Numbered from the stretch's first letter, positions 1-8,019 are shown. The stretch is DNA of 20,351 nucleotides from JAVJPJ01 sp040217295 (GCA_964460185.1 CAYWTM010000057.1:1-20351), one strand, 5' to 3'. Made by a program: numbers and translations. The notes: generated by a model not told the origin, from the letters alone.

Positions 1-48
1 CGAGATTCTCCGGAGTGACTGGAGTTCAGACGTGTGCTCTTCCGATCT
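1..48. other. Illumina sequencing adapter (non-genomic)
   Basis: Bases 1-6 (CGAGAT) match the end of the P7 flow-cell sequence. Bases 7-14 (TCTCCGGA) occupy the 8-nt index position and are the reverse complement of a standard TruSeq HT i7 index (TCCGGAGA). Bases 15-48 match the constant read-2 adapter, from GTGACTGGAGTTC through CTTCCGATCT. Genomic sequence starts at 49. Reading rightward across the junction gives the peptide GVQTCALPIS, a well-known signature of adapter contamination in databases. This is an assembly artefact, not biology. Confidence 0.97.
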
Positions 49-854
49 CCCAGATAGGCGTCGATGACCTCCTGGTTGTTGCGCACCTGATCAGGTGTGC
101 CGTCGCCGATCTTCTTGCCGTAGTCCATCACGACCACCCGGTCGGACAGGTCCATGACCACACCCATATCGTGTTCGATCAGCACGATGGTCGTGCCGAA
201 CTCGTCATTCACGTCGAGGATGAAGCGCGACATGTCTTCCTTTTCCTCCACGTTCATGCCCGCCATCGGTTCATCCAGCAGCAGGATCTGCGGCTCGGCC
301 GCCAGCGCGCGCGCCAGTTCGACCCGCTTTTTCAGGCCGTAGGGCAAGCGGCCCACCGGCGTCTTGCGGATGTTCTGGATTTGCAGGAAATCAATGATTT
401 CCTCGGCCTTTTCGCGGTTCGCGACCTCTTCGCGCTGCGCCTTTCCCCACCAGAATGCCTGATCGAGGAAATTGGCCTTCATGTGGTTCAGACGGCCGGT
501 CATCACATTGTCCAGCACGGACATGCCTTCGAACAGGGCGATGTTCTGGAATGTCCGCGCGATGCCCTGCCGGGCGACCTGAAAGGGTTTCATCGACGGG
601 CGCTTTTGCCCGCGATAGATCACTTCGCCCTCCTGGGGGTGATAAAACCCCGAAATCACGTTCAGCATCGAGGACTTGCCGGCCCCGTTGGGCCCGATGA
701 TCGCACGGACCTCGCCTTCGCGGATGTCGAACGAGATATCCTTGATCGCGACGACGCCCCCGAACCTCAGGGTTATGTTGCGCATCTCCATGACCACGCC
801 GCCGATGGTGCGGCCGTCCGGTGTCACATAGCTGTCTGGCGACATGTCGTTCAT
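49..854 (-). CDS. livG: ABC transporter ATPase, branched-chain amino acid type (LivG family), 3' end cut by adapter
   Basis: This is the cytoplasmic ATPase of a LivFGHMK-type importer for branched-chain amino acids or related organic acids. About 268 codons are visible. Walker A is GPNGAGKS near residues 54-61, the signature region reads YGLKKRVELARAL, Walker B is ILLLDEPMAGMN, and the switch region is IEHDMGVVMDLSDRV. The C-terminus reads VIDAYL, and LivG proteins usually end AYLG, so only about one residue and the stop are lost to the adapter. The start ATG at 854 overlaps the stop of the upstream small gene (ATGA); a second ATG lies at 845. No partner permease or binding-protein gene is visible, and they probably lie beyond the left edge. 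Linkage to an acyl-CoA synthetase suggests the cargo is an organic acid that is then CoA-activated. The family assignment is firm; the substrate is inference. Confidence 0.9.
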
Positions 855-1105
855 TGCGCCTTCTCCCTTGTCGCCTGGCCGGACCGGAAGATGAGCGCCC
901 CGATCAGACCGTAGACCAAAAGCGCGACAAGCGCCCAGATCAGATTGTTTTCCCACACGTCCGGCATGCCGAACAGCAATGCCGCCACACCGCAGATTCC
1001 GATGGCGCCTCCCTGAACCGCAGCCGCGCCCCTGGTCAGGTACCGGCCCGCCACCCAGGACGCGACAAACCCCAAAAGGAATATGCCCGCCGCCATCAAG
1101 GTCAT
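851..1105 (-). CDS. small three-helix membrane protein, unknown function
   Basis: The product has 84 residues and I do not recognise a family. It has three hydrophobic stretches, at about residues 3-20, 30-48 and 55-77. A polar loop containing PDVWENN separates the second and third, and the tail is basic and charged. I chose ATG at 1105 because a G-rich Shine-Dalgarno-like run (AGGGGGGG) lies 6 nt upstream; an in-frame GTG at 1111 would add two residues. Its stop overlaps the livG start by 4 nt, which indicates translational coupling, and it lies 58 nt after the acyl-CoA synthetase. The position suggests an accessory membrane subunit of the transporter or of the CoA-activation step, but no motif shows this. 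Confidence 0.72.
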   Translation of the reverse strand: MTLMAAGIFLLGFVASWVAGRYLTRGAAAVQGGAIGICGVAALLFGMPDVWENNLIWALVALLVYGLIGALIFRSGQATREKAQ

Positions 1106-1163
1106 GCGCACCCCCCCTGCGGGAGGGCGGGCGGCGCGAAGTCGCGAGGCGCGCGTCGCACCG

Positions 1164-3137
1164 TCATTCCGCCGCCATCCGTTGCCCCTCGACCGGCACG
1201 ATGGCCGCGTCGCGGATCTTCAGGGTCGCGGTAATCTTGCCCTTGCGCCCATCCTCGTAGGTCACCTCGGTCTCGGTGTATTGCTCGGACTTGCCGCCAT
1301 ACAGCGCGTCGATCAGGTCGGCGAATTTCTCTTCGATGATGCGGCGGCGCACCTTGCGGGTCCGTGTCAGTTCGCCGTCATCCGCATCCAGTTCCTTGTG
1401 CAACACCAGGAACCGGTGCACCTGGCAGCCCGACAGCATCTCATCCTCGGCCACCGACCGGTTCACCTCTTCGACGTGAGATTGGATCATGTCCAAAACC
1501 TGCGGATGACCCGCCAGTTCCTGGTAGGACGCATAGGCGATGTTGTTGCGCTCGGCCCAGTTGCCGACTGCCGTCAGGTCGATGTTCAAGAACGCCGTGC
1601 ACATGTCCCGGCCGCTGCCGAACACGACGGCCTCCAGGATATTGGGAAAGAACTTCAGCTTGTTCTCGACGTATTTCGGCGCGAACAGACGCCCATCGGC
1701 CATCTTGCCCACGTCCTTGGCCCGGTCGATGATCCGCAAATGCCCGGTATCGGGCTCGATGAACCCAGCATCCCCCGTGGCGACCCAGCCCTCCGCATCC
1801 TTGGTGGAGGCGGTGGATTCCGGGTTCTTGTAGTATTCCACGAACACGCCCGGCGAACGGTAGAAGACCTCGCCGCTTTCATCGATGCGCAACTCCACCC
1901 CCGGCGACGGCACGCCGACCGTATCCGGACGCACCTCGTTGTCGGGCTGTTGCGTGATGAAAACGCTGGCCTCGGTCTGACCGTATAGCTGTTTCAGGTT
2001 GATCCCCAGCGCCCGGTAGAAATCGAAGATTTCCGGCCCGATGGCCTCGCCCGCCGTATACCCCACCCTGATCCGGCTCATGCCAAGGGTGTTCTTCAGT
2101 GGCCCGATCACCAACATGGTGCCCAGCTGGTATGTCAGCCGGTCCATCAGGCCAACGGATTCACCATCCAGCAGCCGGGGGCCCACGCGCTTGGCCTGGT
2201 TCATGAAGTAATGGAACATCCGCCGCTTGAGCGGCCCCGCATCCTCCATCCGGATCATCACCGAGGTAAGCAGGTTTTCGAACACGCGGGGCGGGGCGAA
2301 ATAATAGGTCGGCCCGATCTCACGCAGGTCGGTTGTCATCGTCGCCGGGCTTTCGGGACAGTTCACGCAAAACCCCGTCCACATCGCCTGGCCGATGGAA
2401 AAGATGAAATCGCCCACCCAGGCCATCGGCAGATAGGCCAGAACCTCGTCTTGCGGATCAAGATGGTCGAATTCCGACGAGTTCTTGGACGTTTCGATGA
2501 TGTTGCGGTTCGACAGGACGACACCCTTGGGCTTGCCGGTCGTGCCCGAGGTGTACAGCATCACGCAGGTGCTGTCGTAGGTCAGTTCTGCCTCGCGCCT
2601 GGCCAGTTCACCGCCCAGCCGCTCACGCGCTGCGCGCCCTTCTGCCTGGACGTCGGCCAGGGCATGCAACTGGCTATGGTCGTATTTCCTGAGACCGCGC
2701 GAATCCTGGTAGATGATATGCTCGATCTTGTGCACGCGGTCCTGCACCTCGATCGCCTTGTCGACCTGTTCCTGGTCGCCCGCGATCACGAACCGCGCGC
2801 CGCAATGTTCCAGAACATAGGCCATCTCTTCGGCGACCGCGTCCTGGTACAAGGGCACGGGAACCGCGCCCGCCTTTTCTGCCGCGACCATCGCCCAGTA
2901 CAGGGCCGGGCGGTTGCGCCCGATGACGGCGACATGGTCACCACGCTCCACCCCCAGAACCAGCAGGCCGAGGGCCATTGCATCGATTTCCTCTGCGGCC
3001 TCGGCCCAGGTCCAGCTTTGCCAGATCCCGAATTCCTTTTCGCGATAAGCCGGTTTGGACCCGAAAAGCGCCACGTTGCGCGCCAGCAGGGCTGGCACGG
3101 ATTGCGGCACGCCGGATGCAGCGTGTGCGTCAGTCAA
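1164..3137 (-). CDS. AMP-forming acyl-CoA synthetase (long-chain fatty acid CoA ligase type), TTG start
   Basis: This ANL-superfamily ligase of 657 residues activates a carboxylic acid with ATP to an acyl-AMP and then an acyl-CoA. The P-loop is YTSGTTGKPKG (about 195-205), the A5-type motif is YGQTEA, the ribose-binding motif is TGDAGFIEPDTGHLRIIDRAKD, and the C-terminal lysine region reads LTRTRKVRRRIIEEKF, as in long-chain FACS proteins. The frame is open up to 3407, but the homologous region begins at TDAHAASGVPQSVPALLARN. A TTG at 3137 preceded by AGGGAGGA (3146-3153, 8-nt spacing) is the convincing start. The upstream 90 codons are promoter DNA shared with the divergent kinase. It heads a leftward operon with the small membrane protein and livG. 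The true substrate is unknown; aromatic, branched or short-chain acids are as likely as fatty acids. Confidence 0.92.
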   Translation of the reverse strand: MTDAHAASGVPQSVPALLARNVALFGSKPAYREKEFGIWQSWTWAEAAEEIDAMALGLLVLGVERGDHVAVIGRNRPALYWAMVAAEKAGAVPVPLYQDAVAEEMAYVLEHCGARFVIAGDQEQVDKAIEVQDRVHKIEHIIYQDSRGLRKYDHSQLHALADVQAEGRAARERLGGELARREAELTYDSTCVMLYTSGTTGKPKGVVLSNRNIIETSKNSSEFDHLDPQDEVLAYLPMAWVGDFIFSIGQAMWTGFCVNCPESPATMTTDLREIGPTYYFAPPRVFENLLTSVMIRMEDAGPLKRRMFHYFMNQAKRVGPRLLDGESVGLMDRLTYQLGTMLVIGPLKNTLGMSRIRVGYTAGEAIGPEIFDFYRALGINLKQLYGQTEASVFITQQPDNEVRPDTVGVPSPGVELRIDESGEVFYRSPGVFVEYYKNPESTASTKDAEGWVATGDAGFIEPDTGHLRIIDRAKDVGKMADGRLFAPKYVENKLKFFPNILEAVVFGSGRDMCTAFLNIDLTAVGNWAERNNIAYASYQELAGHPQVLDMIQSHVEEVNRSVAEDEMLSGCQVHRFLVLHKELDADDGELTRTRKVRRRIIEEKFADLIDALYGGKSEQYTETEVTYEDGRKGKITATLKIRDAAIVPVEGQRMAAE

Positions 3138-3348
3138 AAGCGTTGTCCTCCCTAAACGAACCCAAAGGTCCGCTCCCACGGTGTGCCCATCTTCGAGCAG
3201 GCGACTCCCGTTCCGCCACCGTGACACGTATTGATGTGCCGTCAAGTTTTGCCTGACTTTTTCGGAATCCTTACGAATTGTAACAAGTCCGCCGCGCGGC
3301 TTGGCGGAACGCGCAAAGGGCGGTAGCGATAAACAGGGAGGACAGGCG
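3138..3348. promoter_or_regulatory. divergent promoter region between acyl-CoA synthetase and sensor kinase
   Basis: This 211-nt region drives both units. Each gene has the same strong Shine-Dalgarno AGGGAGGA, at 3146-3153 for the leftward gene and 3335-3342 for the rightward gene. The middle is clearly more A/T-rich than the flanks. It contains an inverted repeat TTAC-GAATT-GTAA at 3271-3283, a candidate operator or promoter element. I could not assign a convincing -35/-10 pair by eye. Binding by the neighbouring response regulator is inference. Confidence 0.5.
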
Positions 3349-5283
3349 ATGCCGCATCGTGCAGCCAAAGGGAACGGAACCGACCCCCTGACACGGGCGG
3401 GGCTCAACCTGATCCAGCAGGCGTTGTCGATCTACGACGCCGATTTGCGGTTGGCGGTGTGCAACCGTCCCTTCCAGACGATGTTCGGCCTGCCCGAACA
3501 CCTGGTGACACCCGGCGCCACGTTCGAGGATACGATCCGTTTTCTGGTGGAATCCGGCGAATATGGCTCCGTGGACGACGTGTCCGGGTTCGTGCGCACC
3601 CGCGTCGAACAGGCCCGCGCCTTTGAACCGCATTACATGGAACGCCGCCGCGCGAACGGCCGCATGATCAGTGTCGAAGGCTCCCCCCTTCCCGAGGGCG
3701 GCTGGGTGACCGTCTACACCGACATCACGGCCATCAAGCGGCAAGAAGGGTTGCTGCGCTCCAGGTCCGAAGAACTCTCCGACCAGCTGCTGACCTATGC
3801 CGAGGAACTGGCGCAAACCAACCGCGCGCTGGAGGCCACGATCGCCCAGCTCGAAGAGGCCAAGCGCGAACTGACCGAGATGGAGGCCCGTATCCGCCTG
3901 ACCACGGAAATGACGCCCGCCCATATCGCCCATGTGGATCGCGACGGGATCTACACCTACACCAACCGCCGCCTGTCGACATTGCTGCCCGACCGCCAAA
4001 GCGACATCATCGGGATGAGTTTCGAACAGGCCCTTGGCCCGATCGCCGACCGCCTGCGGCCCACGCTCGCCCGCGCCCTGAACGGAGAGGCCAACGTGCT
4101 GGAATTTTCCGAGCCCGTCTCGGGCCGCCGCGTGCGCACGGCCTTCACCCCGGATCAGACAGATGCAGGTGGCCCGATCAACGGCGTGTATCTGCTGTCG
4201 ACCGATGTCACCGAAGAGGCCCAGGCCCGCGCGGCGCTGTTCCAGACCCACAAACGCGAACTGGCGGCGCAACTGACCAACGGGCTGGCCCATGATTTCG
4301 CCAACCTGCTGACCATCATCCTTGGTCTGCAGGGCCGCCTCGAAAAGATGCCCCTGCCGCTTGGCGCCCATGAACTGACCGGGGCCACGCGGGCCGCCGC
4401 CCGGCGCGGGGGGGATCTGCTCAACAAGATCGCCCATATGTCAGGCCCCCGCGACGTGCAGCAGGTGCCAACCGTGCTGGATGATTTCCTGGACACGCTC
4501 GTGCCCCTTGCCCGTGCACCGCTGCCCGAAGGGATCGACCTGCAGGTGGAAAACCACCTGTCCACGCCCGCCCTGATGCTCGATACCGGATCACTGCAGG
4601 ACAGCCTTCTGAACCTCGTGCTGAACGCGCGGGCGGCCATCGCCGACCAGCCCGGCACCATCACCATCCGCTGTGCCGCCGTGCGCGAAACCTGGCTGGA
4701 GATCACCGTCAGCGACACCGGCCCCGGGTTCTCGGACGCGGCACTGACCCATGCACTTGATCCGTTCTTCACCACCAAGGGCGAAGAAGGATCGGGCCTC
4801 GGCCTGACCATGGCCTATGACCTCGCCAAACTGGAGGGCGGCACCTTGCGGCTGGCCAATGGCGAGAGGGGCGGCGCGGTCGTCACCTTGCGCCTGCCCC
4901 TCAGACCCGCCCAGGCCGAGGCCCGCCCAAGGCTGGTCCTGGTCGTCGAAGACCGTGCCGAGATCCGCGCCAGCGTGCGGCAGATCCTGACCGATCTGGG
5001 CCATCAGGTGATCGAGGCCGCCTCCGGCGAAGAGGCCCTGGCCCTGGCCGATATCCCCGGGCTCGACTGGGTCCTGTCCGACATCCATCTGGGCGCGGAA
5101 AACGGCGTCGACCTGCTGACCCGGATCGCGTCCGATCACCCCGGCCTGCGGCTGGCGCTGATGACGTCGCTGCCGGATGCCGATCCCCGGCACGCCGCCG
5201 GTGCCCTGCGCTGGCCCGTCCTGACCAAACCATTGGATCACGGGGCGATCCATGCCCTTTTGACGGCCGAGGTCGCCGCATGA
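3349..5283 (+). CDS. PAS-PAS hybrid sensor histidine kinase with C-terminal receiver domain
   Basis: This is a soluble hybrid kinase of 644 residues. A PAS domain of the PAS_7 kind (about 18-128) is followed by a coiled coil (about 130-182) and a second PAS (about 183-295). The HisKA H-box is GLAHDFANLL with phospho-accepting His315. The HATPase has an N-box (NLVLNARAAI, about 422-431), G1 (DTGPGF) and G2 (GSGLGLTM, 481-488). A receiver domain occupies about 528-640 with acidic pair E534/D535, phospho-acceptor D578 (LSDIHLG) and K627. There is no signal peptide or membrane segment, so it probably senses an intracellular cue. ATG at 3349 is chosen for its AGGGAGGA 6 nt upstream; the frame is open back to 3301. 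Its stop overlaps the response regulator start (ATGA), so the two are coupled. The H-box has Ala where most relatives have the first Asn of DFNN. Confidence 0.92.
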   Translation: MPHRAAKGNGTDPLTRAGLNLIQQALSIYDADLRLAVCNRPFQTMFGLPEHLVTPGATFEDTIRFLVESGEYGSVDDVSGFVRTRVEQARAFEPHYMERRRANGRMISVEGSPLPEGGWVTVYTDITAIKRQEGLLRSRSEELSDQLLTYAEELAQTNRALEATIAQLEEAKRELTEMEARIRLTTEMTPAHIAHVDRDGIYTYTNRRLSTLLPDRQSDIIGMSFEQALGPIADRLRPTLARALNGEANVLEFSEPVSGRRVRTAFTPDQTDAGGPINGVYLLSTDVTEEAQARAALFQTHKRELAAQLTNGLAHDFANLLTIILGLQGRLEKMPLPLGAHELTGATRAAARRGGDLLNKIAHMSGPRDVQQVPTVLDDFLDTLVPLARAPLPEGIDLQVENHLSTPALMLDTGSLQDSLLNLVLNARAAIADQPGTITIRCAAVRETWLEITVSDTGPGFSDAALTHALDPFFTTKGEEGSGLGLTMAYDLAKLEGGTLRLANGERGGAVVTLRLPLRPAQAEARPRLVLVVEDRAEIRASVRQILTDLGHQVIEAASGEEALALADIPGLDWVLSDIHLGAENGVDLLTRIASDHPGLRLALMTSLPDADPRHAAGALRWPVLTKPLDHGAIHALLTAEVAA

Positions 5284-5981
5284 CACAGCCCTTTGTCACC
5301 ATCCTGGACGATGAACCGCAGATTCGGGAACTCTTGTCCGAGACCCTGGCCGAAGCCGGGTTCAGGACCGCCAGTTTTGCCCGCGCCACCGAATTCGAGG
5401 CCGCCCTGCGAAGCGCCACGCCCGATGTGTGCCTTGTCGATCTGGGCCTGCCGGATCGCGACGGGCTGGCGCTGGTGCACCGGCTGGCGCTGGAATCGGG
5501 GGCCGCGATCATCATCATCTCGGGCCGGGCACAGGTGCAGGACCGCGTGACCGGGTTGGAACTTGGGGCCGATGACTACATCATCAAACCCTTCGATCCG
5601 GCCGAGGTCGTGGCCCGCATCCGCGCCCGCCTGCGCACCCCGCGCGGCAAGGACCAGGCCCACGACATTGCCCGGTTCAACGGCTGGACCGCCCATTTCG
5701 ACCGCTACCTGCTGGTGGCCGATGACGGCACCGAAACCAGTTTCTCCCATGCCGAAGGCGAGGTGCTGCGCCTGTTCCTGGACAGCCCCAAGCGGCTGAT
5801 TTCCCGCCAGCAGATGCAGGAATCCCTTGGCGGGGCGGCGGGCGAAAGCTTCGACCGCGCCATGGACGTGCGCATTTCGAGGCTCAGGACGAAACTTCTG
5901 GAAGACCCCAAGAACCCGCGCCTTATCAAGACGATCTACGGCGCGGGGTATATCTTTCTTGGCGATGTCAGCTGGAGCTAG
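5280..5981 (+). CDS. OmpR/PhoB-family response regulator
   Basis: The product has 233 residues. The receiver domain (about 5-118) carries D10/D11, phospho-acceptor D54 (CLVDLGLPD), switch S81 and K103 (IIKPFD). The C-terminal winged helix (about 130-228) carries the usual ending KTIYGAGYIFLGDV and the recognition-helix region DRAMDVRISRLRTKL. It overlaps the kinase gene by 4 nt, so it is almost certainly its cognate output regulator. Likely targets are its own operon and the divergent acyl-CoA synthetase/transport operon. That is inferred from arrangement; no repeated binding site was evident by eye. Confidence 0.93.
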   Translation: MTQPFVTILDDEPQIRELLSETLAEAGFRTASFARATEFEAALRSATPDVCLVDLGLPDRDGLALVHRLALESGAAIIIISGRAQVQDRVTGLELGADDYIIKPFDPAEVVARIRARLRTPRGKDQAHDIARFNGWTAHFDRYLLVADDGTETSFSHAEGEVLRLFLDSPKRLISRQQMQESLGGAAGESFDRAMDVRISRLRTKLLEDPKNPRLIKTIYGAGYIFLGDVSWS

Positions 5982-5987
5982 GAAGTG

Positions 5988-6014
5988 CGCCCCGGGGCGG
6001 TGCCATGCCACCGC
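5988..6014. terminator. possible stem-loops between convergent genes
   Basis: Two GC-rich inverted repeats follow the response regulator stop: a perfect 12-nt palindrome CGCCCCGGGGCG (5988-5999), and GCGGTG / CACCGC (5997-6002 and 6009-6014) around a 6-nt loop. They overlap, so only one can form at a time. No T-tract follows on either strand, so this is not a classic intrinsic terminator. It lies between convergent genes, where a transcription barrier is expected. Confidence 0.35.
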
Positions 6015-6111
6015 AATGCGGCGTGGGGCAGGTTTGATCCGATTGCGATCATTTGCCCATGCCCCATCATGCGTCCCGAAGGGCGCAACCCACGGAACCT
6101 GCCGCCAATTC

Positions 6112-6564
6112 TCAAGGGTAGGCGACCCCTATGCCCGCTTCCTCCAACATCTTTTTGGACACCTGGAAACTATAGTCTAGCGCACCGTCTGCTTCGGGGA
6201 TCGGTGGGCTGACCACCCGTTCGATACCGCATTGGATGATCGCACGGGCGCAGTCGGCGCAGGGGAAACGGGTCACGTAGATTGTGCAGCCCTGCAACGA
6301 CACGCCGATACGCGCCGCGTTGTAGATTGCGTTGCGCTCTGCGTGTTCGCCCCAGAAGAACTTTTCTCCACTCGCTCGATCGAACCGTGCTTCATCAGCG
6401 TCAGAGACCCCGCGCGGCAAGCCGTTGTAGCCTGTCGCGCGCACCTCATGTCCTTCCGGCCCGACAATGACGCATCCCACATGGCGATCCCGATCTTCGG
6501 ACCAAGAGGCAACGTGATGGCAAAGGCCCATGAACCGCGCGGTCCAGATTGCATCATCGGCCAT
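6112..6564 (-). CDS. dCMP-deaminase-like zinc-dependent deaminase
   Basis: This is a cytidine/deoxycytidylate deaminase-fold protein of 150 residues. The zinc ligands and catalytic Glu are visible: EHAERNAI with H74 and E76, and PCADCA with C102 and C105. The substrate-loop motif GYNGLPRGVSDADE and the segment CADCARAIIQCGIERVV resemble dCMP deaminases such as the phage T4 enzyme more than tRNA adenosine deaminases. The expected reaction is hydrolytic removal of an amino group from a pyrimidine (dCMP to dUMP). Its ATG lies only 4 nt after the aldehyde dehydrogenase stop, so it is probably the last gene of the catabolic operon. It could act on a pathway intermediate, or it could be an ordinary nucleotide enzyme caught in read-through. 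Confidence 0.88.
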   Translation of the reverse strand: MADDAIWTARFMGLCHHVASWSEDRDRHVGCVIVGPEGHEVRATGYNGLPRGVSDADEARFDRASGEKFFWGEHAERNAIYNAARIGVSLQGCTIYVTRFPCADCARAIIQCGIERVVSPPIPEADGALDYSFQVSKKMLEEAGIGVAYP

Positions 6565-6568
6565 TGCG

Positions 6569-8005
6569 CTACCCCGAGAAAACGTAGGACGTCTTGACGA
6601 TGGTGTAGAATTCGGCGGCGAAGCTGCCCTGTTCGCGCGGCCCGAAGCTGGACCCTTTGCGCCCGCCGAACGGCACGTGATAATCCACGCCTGCTGTCGG
6701 GAGGTTGACCATCAACATACCCGCCTGCGCTCGCCGACGGTATTCGCGCGCATATTTCAGGCTGGTGGTGCAGATGCCGGACGAAAGCCCGAATTCGGTG
6801 TCATTGGCGATGGCGACGGCTTCGTCAAAATCATCGAACTTGATGACGGAGGCGGTGGGGCCGAAGATTTCCTCCCGGTTGATCCGCATGTCATTCGTGG
6901 TGCCAAGAAATAGCGCGGGGGCCTGGAAAAAACCGGGCGTTGCCAGATCAATGCGCGCACCGCCGACGACCTCCGCCGCCTCTTGCCTGGCCAGGTCCAC
7001 GTATTTCAGGTTCGACGCGAGTTGCTTTTCGTCCACCACCGGCCCGATTTGCGTCGCCTCGTCCAGCGGATCGCCGACCTTCAGGGCCACCATCGCATTG
7101 CAGAGCTTGTCAACGAACGCATCGTGGATGCCGGATTGCACGATCAGCCGGGACGACGCGGTGCAGCGTTGCCCGGTGGAAAAGAACGCGCCGTTCAGGC
7201 AGGCGCCCACGGCCACATCCATATCCGCGTCATCCATGACGACCATGGGGTTCTTACCGCCCATCTCCAGCTGGATTTTCTTGCGGAGTCGGCCACAGAC
7301 CTCGGCCATGCGGTTGCCGACCTGCACCGATCCGGTGAAGGAAATCGCTCCCACGTCGGGATGGTTGACCAGCGCTTCACCCACCACCGACCCGCGTCCG
7401 TACACCAGGTTGAACACGCCCGGCGGACAGCCATTGTCGTGTAACAGCCTGGCAATGATCTGGGCGCAAGCAGGCGTCAGATCGGCGGGTTTCATGACGA
7501 CGCAATTACCATAAGCCAGCGCGGGCGCCGCCTTCCAAGCGGGGATCGCGATAGGGAAGTTCCACGGCGTGATCAGGCCCACGACTCCCACAGGTTCGCG
7601 TGTGACCTCGATGTCGATATCGGGCCGGACGGAGGGGTGGAATTGCCCGCCGAAGCGAAGCGCTTCGCCTGCGAAAAACTTGAACACCTGGGATGCGCGG
7701 CCCACTTCGCCGATGGCTTCTGGCAGAGTCTTGCCCTCTTCTCGTGCCAGTGTGCGGCCATAGTCAGCCGCATTCGCACCCAGCGCATTGCCAACTGCGG
7801 CGAGCAGGTCATGGCGCACCTGCGGGGTCGTCGCGGCCCATGCCGGTGCGGCGCGCGTGGCGGCTTCCACGGCCGCGTCTACCGCGCTCGCATCACCGTA
7901 GGAGAATTCGCCAATCACGTCGTCAGTGTTGGCCGGGTTGATGTCGGGTCGAAAATTGCCGAAGTCGGCCCATTTACCGTCAATCAGGGACATGTGTTTT
8001 GTCAT
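6569..8005 (-). CDS. NAD(P)-dependent aldehyde dehydrogenase, alpha-ketoglutarate semialdehyde dehydrogenase type
   Basis: This 478-residue ALDH-superfamily enzyme oxidises an aldehyde to a carboxylate. Visible residues are oxyanion N149 (TPWNFP), cofactor-binding K172 (MKPAD), the FTGSVQVG turn, general base E247 (LEMGGKNP) and nucleophile C281 (STGQRCTASSR). The segment EPVGVVGLITPWNFPIAIP and the ending VPFGGRKGSSFGPREQG resemble the Bacillus YcbD/GucD group of 2,5-dioxopentanoate (alpha-ketoglutarate semialdehyde) dehydrogenases, recalled from memory rather than aligned. If so, the product is 2-oxoglutarate. It starts 14 nt after a DapA-family gene, a pairing also known from aldarate, pentose and hydroxyproline breakdown. 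A second ATG at 7993 is possible. ALDH identity is firm; the substrate is inference. Confidence 0.92.
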   Translation of the reverse strand: MTKHMSLIDGKWADFGNFRPDINPANTDDVIGEFSYGDASAVDAAVEAATRAAPAWAATTPQVRHDLLAAVGNALGANAADYGRTLAREEGKTLPEAIGEVGRASQVFKFFAGEALRFGGQFHPSVRPDIDIEVTREPVGVVGLITPWNFPIAIPAWKAAPALAYGNCVVMKPADLTPACAQIIARLLHDNGCPPGVFNLVYGRGSVVGEALVNHPDVGAISFTGSVQVGNRMAEVCGRLRKKIQLEMGGKNPMVVMDDADMDVAVGACLNGAFFSTGQRCTASSRLIVQSGIHDAFVDKLCNAMVALKVGDPLDEATQIGPVVDEKQLASNLKYVDLARQEAAEVVGGARIDLATPGFFQAPALFLGTTNDMRINREEIFGPTASVIKFDDFDEAVAIANDTEFGLSSGICTTSLKYAREYRRRAQAGMLMVNLPTAGVDYHVPFGGRKGSSFGPREQGSFAAEFYTIVKTSYVFSG

Positions 8006-8019
8006 GGAAAGTCCGTGGG

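Noticed and set aside
15..914. Long rightward open frame across the left end
   Set aside because: It begins inside the Illumina adapter and runs antisense to livG, whose motifs are unambiguous on the other strand.
2211..3155. Long + strand open frames opposite the acyl-CoA synthetase
   Set aside because: These are high-GC antisense shadows with no domain signal. The leftward frame carries all the ANL-ligase motifs.
3271..4437. 388-codon - strand open frame opposite the sensor kinase
   Set aside because: It is antisense to a well-supported PAS-PAS-HisKA-HATPase-REC protein and has low-complexity Gly/Gln/His composition.
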